Source of the DNA: Planctomycetota bacterium
GTDB lineage: Bacteria; Planctomycetota; PUPC01; JACPCR01
Assembly (NCBI GenBank): GCA_016179685.1
Contig: JACPCR010000065.1
Coordinates: forward strand, 1-64,000
DNA length: 64,000 nucleotides
Direction: 5' to 3'
The notes beneath the pieces were generated by a model. It was not told the DNA's origin. It did not search any database and saw only the letters and a program-made list of their open reading frames with translations. Positions 16,757-24,550 of the stretch are shown in pieces; position 1 is the stretch's first letter; each line of letters opens with the position of its first letter. The position numbers were made by a program, and so were the translations under genes.

Positions 16757-18487
16757 ATGAATTCCAGTCCGACTTGGCGTCTCCATCTGATCGGCGCGGG
16801 CCTGCTCTTCCTCCTCACCCTCGCGGCCGGCCTGCCCGGCATCCAGGGGCTCGCCCTCGCCCGCGGTGACGAGAAATTCTACATCCAGTGGGCCCATCAC
16901 ATGTCCGAGACCGGCAACTACTTCGTGCCGGTCCACGACGGCGACCTCAACCTCGCGAAGCCGCCCCTTTATTACTGGCTGGCCGCCGCTTCCTGCCGCC
17001 TCTTCGGCCTCACACTCTTCTCCTTCCGTTTTCCCTCCCTGCTGGCCGCCGGGCTGGCCGTGGTGCTCGTCTATGCCTGGACCTACTCCCTTTACAACGA
17101 TGCCCGGGCCGCTAGATGTGCCGGGCTCGCCATGGCCTCTTCCTATACCACCTACTGGCACTCGAAGCTGGCTCTGACCGACATGGTGATGACCCTGGGC
17201 ATCCTCGCCGGCGCGTTTTTCTTCCTCCGGGGCGCCCTGTCGGGCCGCCGCCCGCTCAACTTCTTGCTCTCCTCCATCGGCGTCGGCATCGCCGGGATGG
17301 CCAAGGGACACGTCGGGGCCGTCCTCGCCGCTCTCCCCATCCTCACGTTCGTCGCCCTCGATCGGGGCTCTTCAGGCCGGGTGCCCCTGCGCGACCTGCT
17401 CGCCCCTGGGACATGGCTGCCCGCCATCGTCCTCAGCGGCTGGTGGTATTTCTACCTGGCGACGTGCGACCGGCCGGCGATCGAGTTCGCGCCGAATCAT
17501 CCCCGGCCTGACCAGACCTTGAGCCAGGCCTTCGTGGACTTCTTCCGGGCCGAGGAGATCGAGGGTCGGCCCAGCGGCGGCTGGCACGGCCTCGTCAAGA
17601 ACCTGGGATACTATCCCCTGGCCTACCTGCGCATGTTCTTTCCCTGGTCCCTCTTCGTTCTGGCCGGATTCTTTCTCGGCCCAAGGGTCCTTCGGCTCGA
17701 CTGGCGTGAGAAACCGAGGGAGACGCGGATGCTCTTGGCCCTGATCGTGCCGATTTTCCTCCTGTTCACCGTGGTGATCCGACAGCAGGCGCGGTCTCGA
17801 TATCTTCTGCCCATGGCCCCGGCCGTGGCGATCCTGGCCGCGCGGTATTTCATGCACCGCGGGCGCGAGTCCCAACAGGAGAAACGCTGGATGCCGCGCC
17901 CGCCGGCCGTCGCCGTGGGACTCCTCTTGATCTACAACCTCGTCTTCGTAGGATTCGTTCCCGCCGTGCGCGGGCAGCCCCTGGAACGCCTCTGCGATCA
18001 GCTCCGGACCCGATTACAGCCTGACGACCAGCTCTGGGTCGCCGGCATGCACACCAAGTGGCACACCTACGCCATGGCGCTCCTGGGCCGACCGGTTCGG
18101 TTTCTCGGGCCCGAACTCCTGCCGCCCGCGCTCACCCGGGCCATCGAGGAGGCCGGCGGACCCGGCCCGGCCGCGCCCGCGGCCGCCGTCTATCTCATCA
18201 TCCCCGAAGAAACGTGGCGTGCCCTGCCTCCGGACGCCTTGGCCCGCCTGGACAGGCTCGGGGAGGCCTTCGGCTTCGAGGATGAGATAAAACTGAAAGA
18301 CCTGCGCCTTCTCCTCGCCGGCCCCGAGGCCGCGCCTCCGGAAAACCGCTGGCATCTCGTGCTGCTGCGACTCGGAGCGCCTTCGAGGAGCTTCTCGCAG
18401 TCTGACAGGCTCCCACACCCCCCGCTTCGCTTCGGGGCATGCCCCCACAACCCCTTGGCTGCCAAGTTAAGGAAGATCATGGGCTGA
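16757..18487 (+). CDS. Family-39 (PMT/ArnT-like) membrane glycosyltransferase
   Basis: A 576-residue polytopic membrane protein of the GT-C fold. The catalytic DE near residue 35 (LARGDEKFYIQWAH) and the following LNLAKPPLYYW are characteristic of PMT_2/ArnT enzymes, which transfer a sugar from a polyprenyl-phosphate sugar to a lipid A or glycan acceptor at the periplasmic face. Around 10 hydrophobic helices follow. Start ATG 16757; a TTG at 16751 is in frame. It is divergent from gmhB, with about 40 bases between them, consistent with outer-membrane glycan modification. It is convergent with the MFS gene; a shared hairpin lies across the end. Confidence 0.85.
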   Translation: MNSSPTWRLHLIGAGLLFLLTLAAGLPGIQGLALARGDEKFYIQWAHHMSETGNYFVPVHDGDLNLAKPPLYYWLAAASCRLFGLTLFSFRFPSLLAAGLAVVLVYAWTYSLYNDARAARCAGLAMASSYTTYWHSKLALTDMVMTLGILAGAFFFLRGALSGRRPLNFLLSSIGVGIAGMAKGHVGAVLAALPILTFVALDRGSSGRVPLRDLLAPGTWLPAIVLSGWWYFYLATCDRPAIEFAPNHPRPDQTLSQAFVDFFRAEEIEGRPSGGWHGLVKNLGYYPLAYLRMFFPWSLFVLAGFFLGPRVLRLDWREKPRETRMLLALIVPIFLLFTVVIRQQARSRYLLPMAPAVAILAARYFMHRGRESQQEKRWMPRPPAVAVGLLLIYNLVFVGFVPAVRGQPLERLCDQLRTRLQPDDQLWVAGMHTKWHTYAMALLGRPVRFLGPELLPPALTRAIEEAGGPGPAAPAAAVYLIIPEETWRALPPDALARLDRLGEAFGFEDEIKLKDLRLLLAGPEAAPPENRWHLVLLRLGAPSRSFSQSDRLPHPPLRFGACPHNPLAAKLRKIMG

Positions 18488-18522
18488 TTGCCCTCTTGCT
18501 TTTGATCTTCCCTTTCTTAACT
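18465..18522. terminator. Bidirectional hairpin between convergent genes
   Basis: AGTTAAGGAAGATCAT (18465-18480) pairs with TTGATCTTCC...CTTAACT (18502-18522) around a short loop, with one bulged stretch. It spans the 3' end of the glycosyltransferase gene and the stop of the MFS gene. The lower strand has a run of A/T flanking it. A two-way terminator is the simplest reading. Confidence 0.5.
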
Positions 18523-19841
18523 CACGCTTTTTCACGCTCGGGCAGTCGCAAGACCATCCAGCTGGCCGGAAACAGCAGCAGGGCCACCGCCACGAGCGTC
18601 CAGGACTTCCCCAGCAGGTCGCTCTGGGCGATCCGGCCCACCACCGGCATGCAGAGGCCCGAGACGCCCCAGGCAAAGCCGAGGAAGAGCCCGGAGATCA
18701 ACCCGGCCTTCCCCGGTTGCAGTTCCTGAGCCATGACCACGGTCAACGGAGTGGCCAGTCCGATGAAGAATCCGGCGAGGGCGAAGAAGGCAATCGAGGC
18801 GGGCCCCTCGATCATCGCGAAGGCCACCAGACAGGGCACGGGCAGGAAGGTGGAGGCGAAGAAGAGACGCCGCGCGTTCATCCAGTCGGCCAGGTAGCCG
18901 CCGGCGAGCCCGCCGATGCCGAGAAAGAACAGGACGGCGGAGATGGCCCCGCCGCCGACCACCAGCGACCACTGGCGTTCCGCGGCGAGAAAAGGGACGA
19001 AGCTTTGGAAGGCGATGATGGCAAAAGCGCGGAGAAAGGCGATGACCCAGAGCCGGCGCACCGGCTTGAATTCCGGGGCAAAAAAATCTTTGACCGCACT
19101 CTGGAGGCCGCCCGGCGACCGCGGGCGATCCTCGGGTCTGGAGCCCGGCGCGGACCGCGTCACAAAGAAGACGATGAGAGCCAGCCCGATCCCGGCTGGC
19201 CCCAGCATCCACGTGCGGCCAAGGTCCACGACGCCTCCAGGTGCGACGAACCTCGTTACGGCGATGCCCGACGCGGCTAGCCCCGTCATGCCGCTGACGA
19301 CGAAGACGGACATGAAAAGGTTGTTGCGGCCGGGCACGATCTGGGTGATGGCCGCCGCGGTGCTGGGATGGAACAGGCCCACGCCGAGCCCGCCCAACGT
19401 GAGGAACAGGGTGAGGACGAGCGGGTGCGGGGCCACGCCGGACAGGCTGTGGAATCCAGCAGCCAGGAGCAGGCCCAGTCCCGCCATCGCGCCGCGGTTG
19501 AAGCGATCGGCCACCAGACCGAGCGCAGGCTGCAGCAGCGACCCGAAGATGGTGGCCGTCGATGTGTAAGCCAGAATCTGCCATTCCTCGAGCCTGAAGG
19601 ACTTGCGGAACTCGTCGAGCAGGGGCACGGCGAGCGCCGCATAGAAGTCCACCGCGAAGTGGCCCAGGCTGAAGGCCAGCACGTAGGTGGTCGGAGGAAG
19701 ACCCGCCAGTACGCCGGCCGATCGGCTAGAGGTCCGAATGGCCGGCCCGACCGGGCCAGGCCCTCTGGGACCCGTCCCGGTGGGAGGCACGGAGGACACG
19801 GATGCGGGTGCAGGCTCAGGATTCGTCGGTATTTTCTGCAT
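18522..19841 (-). CDS. MFS transporter
   Basis: A 439-residue transporter with about 12 hydrophobic helices. The N-terminal 45 residues are Pro/Gly/Ser-rich. The first helix ends in the MFS-like pattern, and LADWMN and LVADRFNR loops lie where family loops 2-3 and 8-9 conserve G-x-x-x-D-R. It resembles the fosmidomycin-resistance branch more than sugar porters, but the substrate cannot be read. The start is ATG 19841 (or 19853), which overlaps the end of the pentaheme cytochrome gene, so it belongs to that operon. Its presence next to a Rieske/cytochrome b system is unusual. Confidence 0.75.
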   Translation of the reverse strand: MQKIPTNPEPAPASVSSVPPTGTGPRGPGPVGPAIRTSSRSAGVLAGLPPTTYVLAFSLGHFAVDFYAALAVPLLDEFRKSFRLEEWQILAYTSTATIFGSLLQPALGLVADRFNRGAMAGLGLLLAAGFHSLSGVAPHPLVLTLFLTLGGLGVGLFHPSTAAAITQIVPGRNNLFMSVFVVSGMTGLAASGIAVTRFVAPGGVVDLGRTWMLGPAGIGLALIVFFVTRSAPGSRPEDRPRSPGGLQSAVKDFFAPEFKPVRRLWVIAFLRAFAIIAFQSFVPFLAAERQWSLVVGGGAISAVLFFLGIGGLAGGYLADWMNARRLFFASTFLPVPCLVAFAMIEGPASIAFFALAGFFIGLATPLTVVMAQELQPGKAGLISGLFLGFAWGVSGLCMPVVGRIAQSDLLGKSWTLVAVALLLFPASWMVLRLPEREKA

Positions 19842-20658
19842 ACGAGCAGCCATTCTTGGGAGTGGAGAGAGAATACTGCCGAGCCGTGCGCAGGAGCGCC
19901 ACGGCCGCCCAGGCCGCCAGCAGCCAGGCAGGAAGCAGCGCCACCAGGGCCCCCTGGTAGGCCCGCTCCTTTTCTTCAAGGAGATCGAGGGTCTTGCCCG
20001 CCAGCTCGGCCAGCTCCCCTTCCGCCTTCCGGCATTCCTCTTCCTTCAAGGCATGACTGAGGGGGCCTATGGCCTCAACCAGGCCACGGACGGTCTGCGC
20101 CTGGTCCCGCTCGGTTACGCACGCGAACCCGCGGGAGCGAAGCCAGGCCTCGGAAGACTCCAGGGCGGAGATTTTGGCTCGACCTAGACGCACCAGCTCA
20201 AAGAAGCGGAGGCCCGCTGCCAGGCGGCCGGGCTCGACCCGATGGCAACTTTCGCAGTTCACCTTCAGCCAGACCTCGCTCACCTCCTCCACGTCATGGT
20301 AGTGGTGGCAGGTGGTGCAGGTCATCACATCAAAGACTCGGGCGTCGAAACGATCATAGTGCGGGCCTCGCTGGTAATGTTCCGCCACTCCCTCATGACA
20401 TCGGCCGCAGAAGGCGATCGGGTCGTCGCATCGGGCCACGAAGCCGTCCTCCGCCCGGTGCGCATCCTCCTTCCGCAGCGCCGCCGGATTGCCGCCGTGG
20501 CAGTCGTGGCAAAGGGTTCGAGCAATGCGGTGAGCGCTCCGGGCGTAGGCCTGAAGCTCCAGCTCGTGGCACTTCTCGCACTCGTTGGCGGCCCCCGTCT
20601 CCGCGCGGGCATGGGCATGGACCAGAAGCATGAGGACGGCAATCCTTGTTAACCTCAT
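19816..20658 (-). CDS. Pentaheme c-type cytochrome with C-terminal membrane anchor
   Basis: A 280-residue exported electron carrier. Signal peptide MRLTRIAVLMLLVHAHARA is followed by five CxxCH motifs with Cys at 27, 50, 84, 114 and 135 (CEKCH, CHDCH, CGRCH, CTTCH, CESCH). Residues around 140-230 are helical and heme-free. A hydrophobic helix around 235-258 (LVALLPAWLLAAWAAVALL) should anchor it facing the periplasm. It is 75 bases downstream of cytochrome b in the Rieske operon, and its C-terminus overlaps the MFS start. It probably replaces a cytochrome c1/c of a quinol-oxidising complex. The start ATG lies within a copy of the dispersed repeat. Confidence 0.88.
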   Translation of the reverse strand: MRLTRIAVLMLLVHAHARAETGAANECEKCHELELQAYARSAHRIARTLCHDCHGGNPAALRKEDAHRAEDGFVARCDDPIAFCGRCHEGVAEHYQRGPHYDRFDARVFDVMTCTTCHHYHDVEEVSEVWLKVNCESCHRVEPGRLAAGLRFFELVRLGRAKISALESSEAWLRSRGFACVTERDQAQTVRGLVEAIGPLSHALKEEECRKAEGELAELAGKTLDLLEEKERAYQGALVALLPAWLLAAWAAVALLRTARQYSLSTPKNGCSYAENTDES

Positions 20659-20705
20659 GGATTTGACCTGATCGTCATCCCCGGACCTGTTGAGAAGTTA
20701 CGGAA
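20654..20705 (-). repeat. Partial MITE-like element (copy C) supplying the cytochrome c start
   Basis: Read on the minus strand, this is about 50 bases similar to the left end of copies A (10098) and B (40522): AACTTCTC, GGGGATGACGATCAGG and TCAAATCCATGAG. The ATG of the pentaheme cytochrome gene is the ATG of this block, with CAGG about 9 bases upstream acting as the ribosome site. The A and B copies carry the corresponding ATGAGT without a gene. Confidence 0.6.
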
Positions 20706-20732
20706 GTCCATCCGTTCATGAAGAGTGCCAGA

Positions 20733-21905
20733 CTATTTCTGAACGGATGGACTCAGAACCTCCGGCACGCCCGCCATGTTGAAGCGGATGCGGACGCCGA
20801 ACGCGGCGTATTCACGGCCGGAAAGGTGTCCGAGTGCCCCCAGGAGGAGAGCCAGGCCCAGGGCGAAACCGGCCAGGGTGAGGCCTCGTCGTCGTCTGCC
20901 CGGCCGCCATTCCGGGGAACGGTCCAGAAACGGCAGGAGCAGGAGGCCCAGAGGAATCAAGATGCCCGCGGCCGCGCAGACGCCTACTGGAAAATACTTG
21001 GTAAGCTGATGCAACGGCAGGAAATACCACTCGGGCTTGAGGAGGTCAGGAACGACGGCCGGGTCGGCCTGATGCCCGAGCGGCAGGGGGGAGAGGACAG
21101 CCAGGGTCCCGAGCAGGACGAGGACGAGCTCAGAAGCGGCGAGTGAGCGAGCGAGCAGCGGCGGTTGGGCCTGTTCGGATGTGTTCCCGCTGGCTTCAGG
21201 ATCGGGGCTGGATTCCTCGGGCCCGGCATCCAGCGGCGGGGGCCCCGCGGCCCGGGCGAGCAGGGCGCGGCCGGCCCAGAGGCCGACGAAGGCCAGGGGC
21301 AGCAGCCAGGCATGCAGGACATAAAAGCGCGTCAAGGTCTCGCCGGAGATCGACGGGCCGCCGCGCAGGAGCGTGCAAAGCCACTCCCCGGGCTTCCCGA
21401 GCCCCTGGCGCATGATTTCCGTGGCCACCGTGGTGGCATGATAGGCGTGCTGGTCCCAGGGAAGGACTCGGCCCGTGAATCCGAAGGCGAGCACGGCGAC
21501 CAGCAGGGCGACGGTGAGACACCAGGTCCAGTCCCTGGGGAACTTGTAGGCCCCGAAGTAGAATTCCCTCGCGAGGAGGAGAAGGAACAGGAAGACCAGG
21601 AGATGGCAGCCCCATCGATGCAACTGGAGGACGAGCCAGCCGAGCCGGACGTTGTCGGCCACGTGGGCCACGCTTTCGTAGGCCTCCCTCGGCGTGGGAC
21701 GATAATAGAAGAGGAGCAGCAGACCCGTCGCGGCCAGGAGGGCCCAACAGGCGGCGACACTCCAGCCGAGAGTCAAGGCCCACCCGGTGGATGGCGGGGC
21801 CGGCCGGCCGGCCTCTCGCAAGAGAACCTGCCGCCACCGGTTGGCATCACCCCGGTTTCCAAGACGCCGGTCCAAGGCTTCCGTCCACCTTTCGACAAAT
21901 TCCAT
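20733..21905 (-). CDS. Cytochrome b (b6/subunit IV fusion type), apparent b_H ligand loss
   Basis: A 390-residue membrane subunit of a quinol-oxidising complex, aligning over the full length with fused b6 plus subunit IV. H96 (LHRWG) and H198 (YVLHAW) are the ligands of the p-side heme b_L. The second pair, 14 and 15 residues on in family members, is Leu110 and Arg213 here, so the b_H ligands look lost. FGFTGRVLPWDQ, LLRGGPSISGETLTRFY and PEWYFLPLHQLTKYF of the quinol site are intact. The heme c_n Cys is also absent. Start ATG 21905 has GGGGAAG upstream; a TTG at 21950 lies against the repeat hairpin. Downstream of Rieske, upstream of pentaheme cytochrome. Confidence 0.9.
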   Translation of the reverse strand: MEFVERWTEALDRRLGNRGDANRWRQVLLREAGRPAPPSTGWALTLGWSVAACWALLAATGLLLLFYYRPTPREAYESVAHVADNVRLGWLVLQLHRWGCHLLVFLFLLLLAREFYFGAYKFPRDWTWCLTVALLVAVLAFGFTGRVLPWDQHAYHATTVATEIMRQGLGKPGEWLCTLLRGGPSISGETLTRFYVLHAWLLPLAFVGLWAGRALLARAAGPPPLDAGPEESSPDPEASGNTSEQAQPPLLARSLAASELVLVLLGTLAVLSPLPLGHQADPAVVPDLLKPEWYFLPLHQLTKYFPVGVCAAAGILIPLGLLLLPFLDRSPEWRPGRRRRGLTLAGFALGLALLLGALGHLSGREYAAFGVRIRFNMAGVPEVLSPSVQK

Positions 21906-21951
21906 GGGGACTTCCCCGGGGTAGACGACTTTGCTGGTAAACTCGTTCAAT

Positions 21952-21986
21952 GAAATCCGCGAGCCCGAAGGGCGGAGCGGATTTCA
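21952..21986 (-). repeat. Hairpin repeat at the Rieske stop codon
   Basis: GAAATCCGC and GCGGATTTC flank a GCCCGAAGGGC core, forming a strong hairpin. The Rieske TGA is the first triplet of the minus-strand word TGAAATCCGC. The same hairpin is repeated at 24009-24045, 40835-40869 and 41474-41509. Here only the first of the two hairpins of the composite element is present. Confidence 0.8.
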
Positions 21987-22406
21987 TGAGCTTTCTTCCA
22001 GAAGCAGGCGGCCCCCTGTGATGCGCAGGTTGAGGGCCTTGAGAGGCGACCGAACGGGTCCGCGCAGAGGCTTGCCGCCGCGGTCAAATGCGCCGCCGTG
22101 GCAGGAGCAGAAAAACTCGCCGGCCTCAGGCCGCCAGCGCACGGGACAACCGAGATGAGTGCAGGCAGCGGAGAAGGCCCGGCACTGCCCGGCCTCCTTG
22201 AGGACAACGATCGGGCCGGATTCGAGGGTCCGAACGACGACGCCCTCGGGAATCTCATCGACCGGACCAAGGTCCGTGAAGCCCGATGCCCGTGATTTCC
22301 TGGGCGGCCAGAGGAACGCTGCGGCCGCAGTAGCGACGGCCGCAGCGGCCGCGAAGAGGGGCAACCCCGCCAGCCACCTCAAAAAAACCCTCCGCGTCGG
22401 TCCCAA
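21984..22406 (-). CDS. Rieske iron-sulfur protein with Tat signal
   Basis: A 140-residue [2Fe-2S] subunit of a quinol-oxidising complex. N-terminal RRVFLRWLAG followed by a hydrophobic Ala-rich stretch is a twin-arginine signal/anchor (RRxFLR). The cluster motifs are CTHLGC (C82, H84, C87) and CSCHGGAFD (C100, C102, H103), giving two Cys and two His ligands plus a disulfide pair. It moves an electron from quinol to the cytochrome. It is the first gene of the operon Rieske - cytochrome b - pentaheme cytochrome - MFS. The stop codon is embedded in the dispersed hairpin repeat. Confidence 0.92.
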   Translation of the reverse strand: MGPTRRVFLRWLAGLPLFAAAAAVATAAAAFLWPPRKSRASGFTDLGPVDEIPEGVVVRTLESGPIVVLKEAGQCRAFSAACTHLGCPVRWRPEAGEFFCSCHGGAFDRGGKPLRGPVRSPLKALNLRITGGRLLLEESS

Positions 22407-22427
22407 GGTCCTCGACCCTCGCGTCGA

Positions 22428-22826
22428 TCATCTCCGTGACGAGCGGGCTGACAACGCCTTCCGCGCCTTGCCCAGGTTCGAAACGCGCAGGAAAAGAACA
22501 CCTTCCGCTGCGTCGGCGCTGCCGTAGGCATACTCGATGTTCACGCCCGCCCGCCCCAACTTGCGGGCCACCTCGCCCAGGGCGCCCGGCTTGTTCGTCA
22601 GCCTCACCGCCAGCACATCCGTCTCCACCACCAGCGTCCCGCGCTCACCCAGGAGATGCACCGCTTTTTGAGGATTGTCCACCACCAGTCGCACCACGGC
22701 GTGGTCCACCGTGTCGCTCACCGAAATCGCTCTTAGATTGATATTCGTCCCCGAAAGGACCCGGCAGACCTCCGCGAGAACCCCGGGCTTGTTCTGCAAG
22801 AAGATCGAAAGTTGCCGTTCGACCAT
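22428..22826 (-). CDS. Tandem ACT-domain protein
   Basis: A 132-residue cytoplasmic protein consisting of two ACT units (LQNKPGVLAEVCRVLSGTNINLRA and LTNKPGALGEVARKLGRAGVNIEY), each with the NKPGxLxEV start. ACT domains bind amino acids or related ligands and regulate enzymes or transport. No catalytic domain is fused, so it is a stand-alone regulatory or sensor protein, like those near ilv or glycine-cleavage genes elsewhere. It is just upstream of the Rieske operon on the same strand (22 bases), and might be the first gene of it. Confidence 0.85.
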   Translation of the reverse strand: MVERQLSIFLQNKPGVLAEVCRVLSGTNINLRAISVSDTVDHAVVRLVVDNPQKAVHLLGERGTLVVETDVLAVRLTNKPGALGEVARKLGRAGVNIEYAYGSADAAEGVLFLRVSNLGKARKALSARSSRR

Positions 22827-23253
22827 GTTCGGTGCTCCTCGATGAAGAAAGGTGGAAAGGTCTTCGACCGAAAGACGCGGGCCGCCGTCAGGCTCCGTGG
22901 GAGATTAACATTTCTCATTGTATCCAGAGCGTGCAAGGCTAACAACGTTAGCACACGGGCACGGAAGTGCATTCCCACTTCCACTTGTCATCGGCGGTGA
23001 GTCGCGCCCCGCTTATCCGGTCATCGTGCCCCGGGGCGCGCCACCCCGGAAATTTCGAGAGGAATCTTGGCCGCTATTTTACTTTGTATTTCATTACCCA
23101 TTACAAATTAATGACTTACATGAACCTTCCGTTCGTGCGCGAACACTTGACAGGCCCCTTCGGGTAACCGGAAGGGGTGGAGCGCGCTCACCGGATAAGT
23201 GGGGCGCGCTCTGACCGGTCGTGACATCCGTGCCCGTGTACTAGAGGTTGCAA
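22827..23253. other. Intergenic region with nested inverted repeats, no gene
   Basis: No gene seen. It contains an AT-rich stretch (about 23075-23125) unlike its GC-rich surroundings, and a CCCCTTC...GAAGGGG hairpin (23155-23177). Nested inverted repeats flank this stretch and are annotated as a repeat. The ACT gene promoter presumably lies here, reading leftward. Confidence 0.6.
22953..23239. repeat. Nested inverted repeats around an AT-rich segment
   Basis: The outer pair is exact over 13 bases (ACACGGGCACGGA at 22953-22965; inverse at 23227-23239). The inner pair is 17 of 18 (GCGCCCCGCTTATCCGGT at 23004-23021; inverse at 23190-23207). The whole, about 287 bases, has no coding frame. It could be a decayed non-autonomous transposon or an insertion-element scar. 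Confidence 0.6.
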
Positions 23254-23721
23254 TCAGGGTCCGTCGAGCAGCCGCCGAAGCTCGGGCGAAACAACGAGAT
23301 CGCCCGACGGCATCCGGAACAGCTCCATGACCGGTCTGCCGATGATGTCGAGAGGCTCATGTGTGGCCGTGCCGAGCGGACCGCAAATGGCCGTGCCCAC
23401 GTGCGCCCTGACCCGGAGTCGGCCTTGTGGGCTCAATCGAATGAGGGGGTCCCTGGCCTTCTCGCTCAGGCTTTTGAGGGCTTGCACCGCGTCTCTTGCA
23501 CGCTCCGGTGGAAAAACCAGGAGAGCCCCGTCACCCATGAACTTGACGACCCTGCCGCCGGCGCTTTCCACGATCTTGCCGACTACAGCGTAAAATTGGG
23601 CCAATGCATCGAAGGTTTCACGGTCGCACCTGGCCTGGGCATCTCGTGCGAAGCCGGTGATGTCGGCGAGGCCGACAACGATACGCATCTCCGTGGGTGA
23701 CGTGATTTCATCGAGAAACAT
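23254..23721 (-). CDS. Small class III nucleotidyl cyclase-like protein
   Basis: A 155-residue stand-alone cyclase-homology domain. Metal-binding D20 (LADITGFA) and D64 (KFMGDGA) are spaced 44 apart as in class III adenylate/guanylate cyclases, and K60 sits at the substrate-specifying site. The Gly-rich HVGTAICGPLG is present. The last catalytic patch reads DIIGRPVMELFR: the usual Asn of the N-x3-R pair is Met while Arg remains. Activity is therefore doubtful; it may be a pseudo-enzyme or use a changed mechanism. Start ATG 23721 has GAGGGC upstream. It lies 91 bases downstream of a 45-bp element also found before the ECF sigma gene. Confidence 0.78.
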   Translation of the reverse strand: MFLDEITSPTEMRIVVGLADITGFARDAQARCDRETFDALAQFYAVVGKIVESAGGRVVKFMGDGALLVFPPERARDAVQALKSLSEKARDPLIRLSPQGRLRVRAHVGTAICGPLGTATHEPLDIIGRPVMELFRMPSGDLVVSPELRRLLDGP

Positions 23722-24042
23722 GGATGCCCTCGCTGGGTGGCGATGGACGCGCTCTCGCAGGCGACCGTCGGTTCATAACTTCTTATTTTGGCGTGTTTTG
23801 CCTTCCTTATAGGCGCTTGGGGCGTCAAACTTGAAAAAACTTTTTAACTCTGAGTTGCACTTCAAGGGTGTAAGAACTTTTTCGATCCCGACCCCGACCT
23901 GCGCTCTATCGAGATGATCCAGGATAAACCAAGAAGTTGGAAATTTGAGTTAGAAACTTCTGCTTACCCGCCAGGGTTGGGCCGGCGAAGCCGGGACAAT
24001 CCTGGCTCCGAAATCCGTGTAGCCCGGAAGGCGCAGCGGATT
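23722..24042. other. Intergenic region with shared element and a repeat, no gene
   Basis: No coding frame. It holds the 45-bp element at 23812-23856, an AT-richer stretch around 23765-23870, and a double-hairpin repeat at 23964-24045 that ends on the stop codon of the decayed Rpn gene. Confidence 0.7.
23812..23856 (-). promoter_or_regulatory. 45-bp element shared with the ECF sigma gene (cyclase copy)
   Basis: Minus-strand order: AACTCAGAGTTAAAAAG, then TTTTTTCAAGTTTG, then ACGCCCCAAGCGCC. Roughly 40 of 45 positions match 40329-40373 upstream of the ECF sigma gene. It is 91 bases upstream of the cyclase ATG. It may be a promoter or operator recognised by the ECF sigma factor; that is inference from the shared location. 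Confidence 0.65.
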
Positions 24043-24045
24043 TCA
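23964..24045 (-). repeat. Double-hairpin repeat at the stop codon of the Rpn remnant
   Basis: Minus-strand: TGAAATCCGCTGCGCC begins with the TGA of the Rpn remnant, folds with GGCTACACGGATTTC, and is followed by a second hairpin GCCAGGATTGTCCCGGC-TTC-GCCGGCCCAACCCTGGC. It closely matches 40796-40869. Confidence 0.75.
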
Positions 24046-24540
24046 ATGGGTCCCTCCGTCCTCGATTATCCGAAACCTTGGAAACGGCTTCAACAGCCAA
24101 GGTGAAGAGATGTTCCGATGTCGGCCCCGCCATCGGGGCACGAAGGGAATCAATCCCGGGCACCCTGCAGCAAGAACCTCCTCACCATCCAATTCCCATA
24201 GCAGAATCTCATCACACTCAAACAGGTGCAGCCTCTTCCCCAGTACGGTCTCCTCAAATCGGTTGGCGCCCGGACCTGGATGGGCTTTGTCGGTGAGAGA
24301 GCAGATCACAGAATACACGGGGAGGTCATGCACCTCTCGCGCCCGTACCCGGTATCCCAGCCAGTCAAAGAGTTTCTTCTGGTCGTACTCGGTCTGAAAT
24401 TCGGCCTGGAGTAGGAAGATTTCGCCGCTGGTGGTGACGCGGACAAGTCAATCCAGACGCCGTTCGCCGGCCGGAAGGTTGGGACTGAGCACTTCCACGG
24501 CCTTAACTCGCCGACGCAGGGCGAAGGAGGCGAGATCGAC
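24043..24540 (-). pseudogene. Decayed Rpn-family (PD-(D/E)XK) nuclease gene
   Basis: Reading leftward, one frame gives VEVLSPNLPAGERRLD, then an in-frame TGA (24450-24448), then LVRVTTSGEIFLLQAEFQ and LFDWLGYRVRAREVHDLPVY up to the stop at 24043. LLQAEFQ carries the E-x-Q of the PD-(D/E)XK core, and the later LWELDGEEVL and CPGLIPFVP resemble Rpn/DUF4351 proteins (recombination-promoting nuclease/putative transposase). The TGA is one base from CGA, so a single nonsense change is likely. The 5' end (start and about 30 residues) is missing, being replaced by the 53/56-bp array. Either broken or read through; no readthrough signal was identified. Confidence 0.6.
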
Positions 24541-24550
24541 CGGCGTGGGG

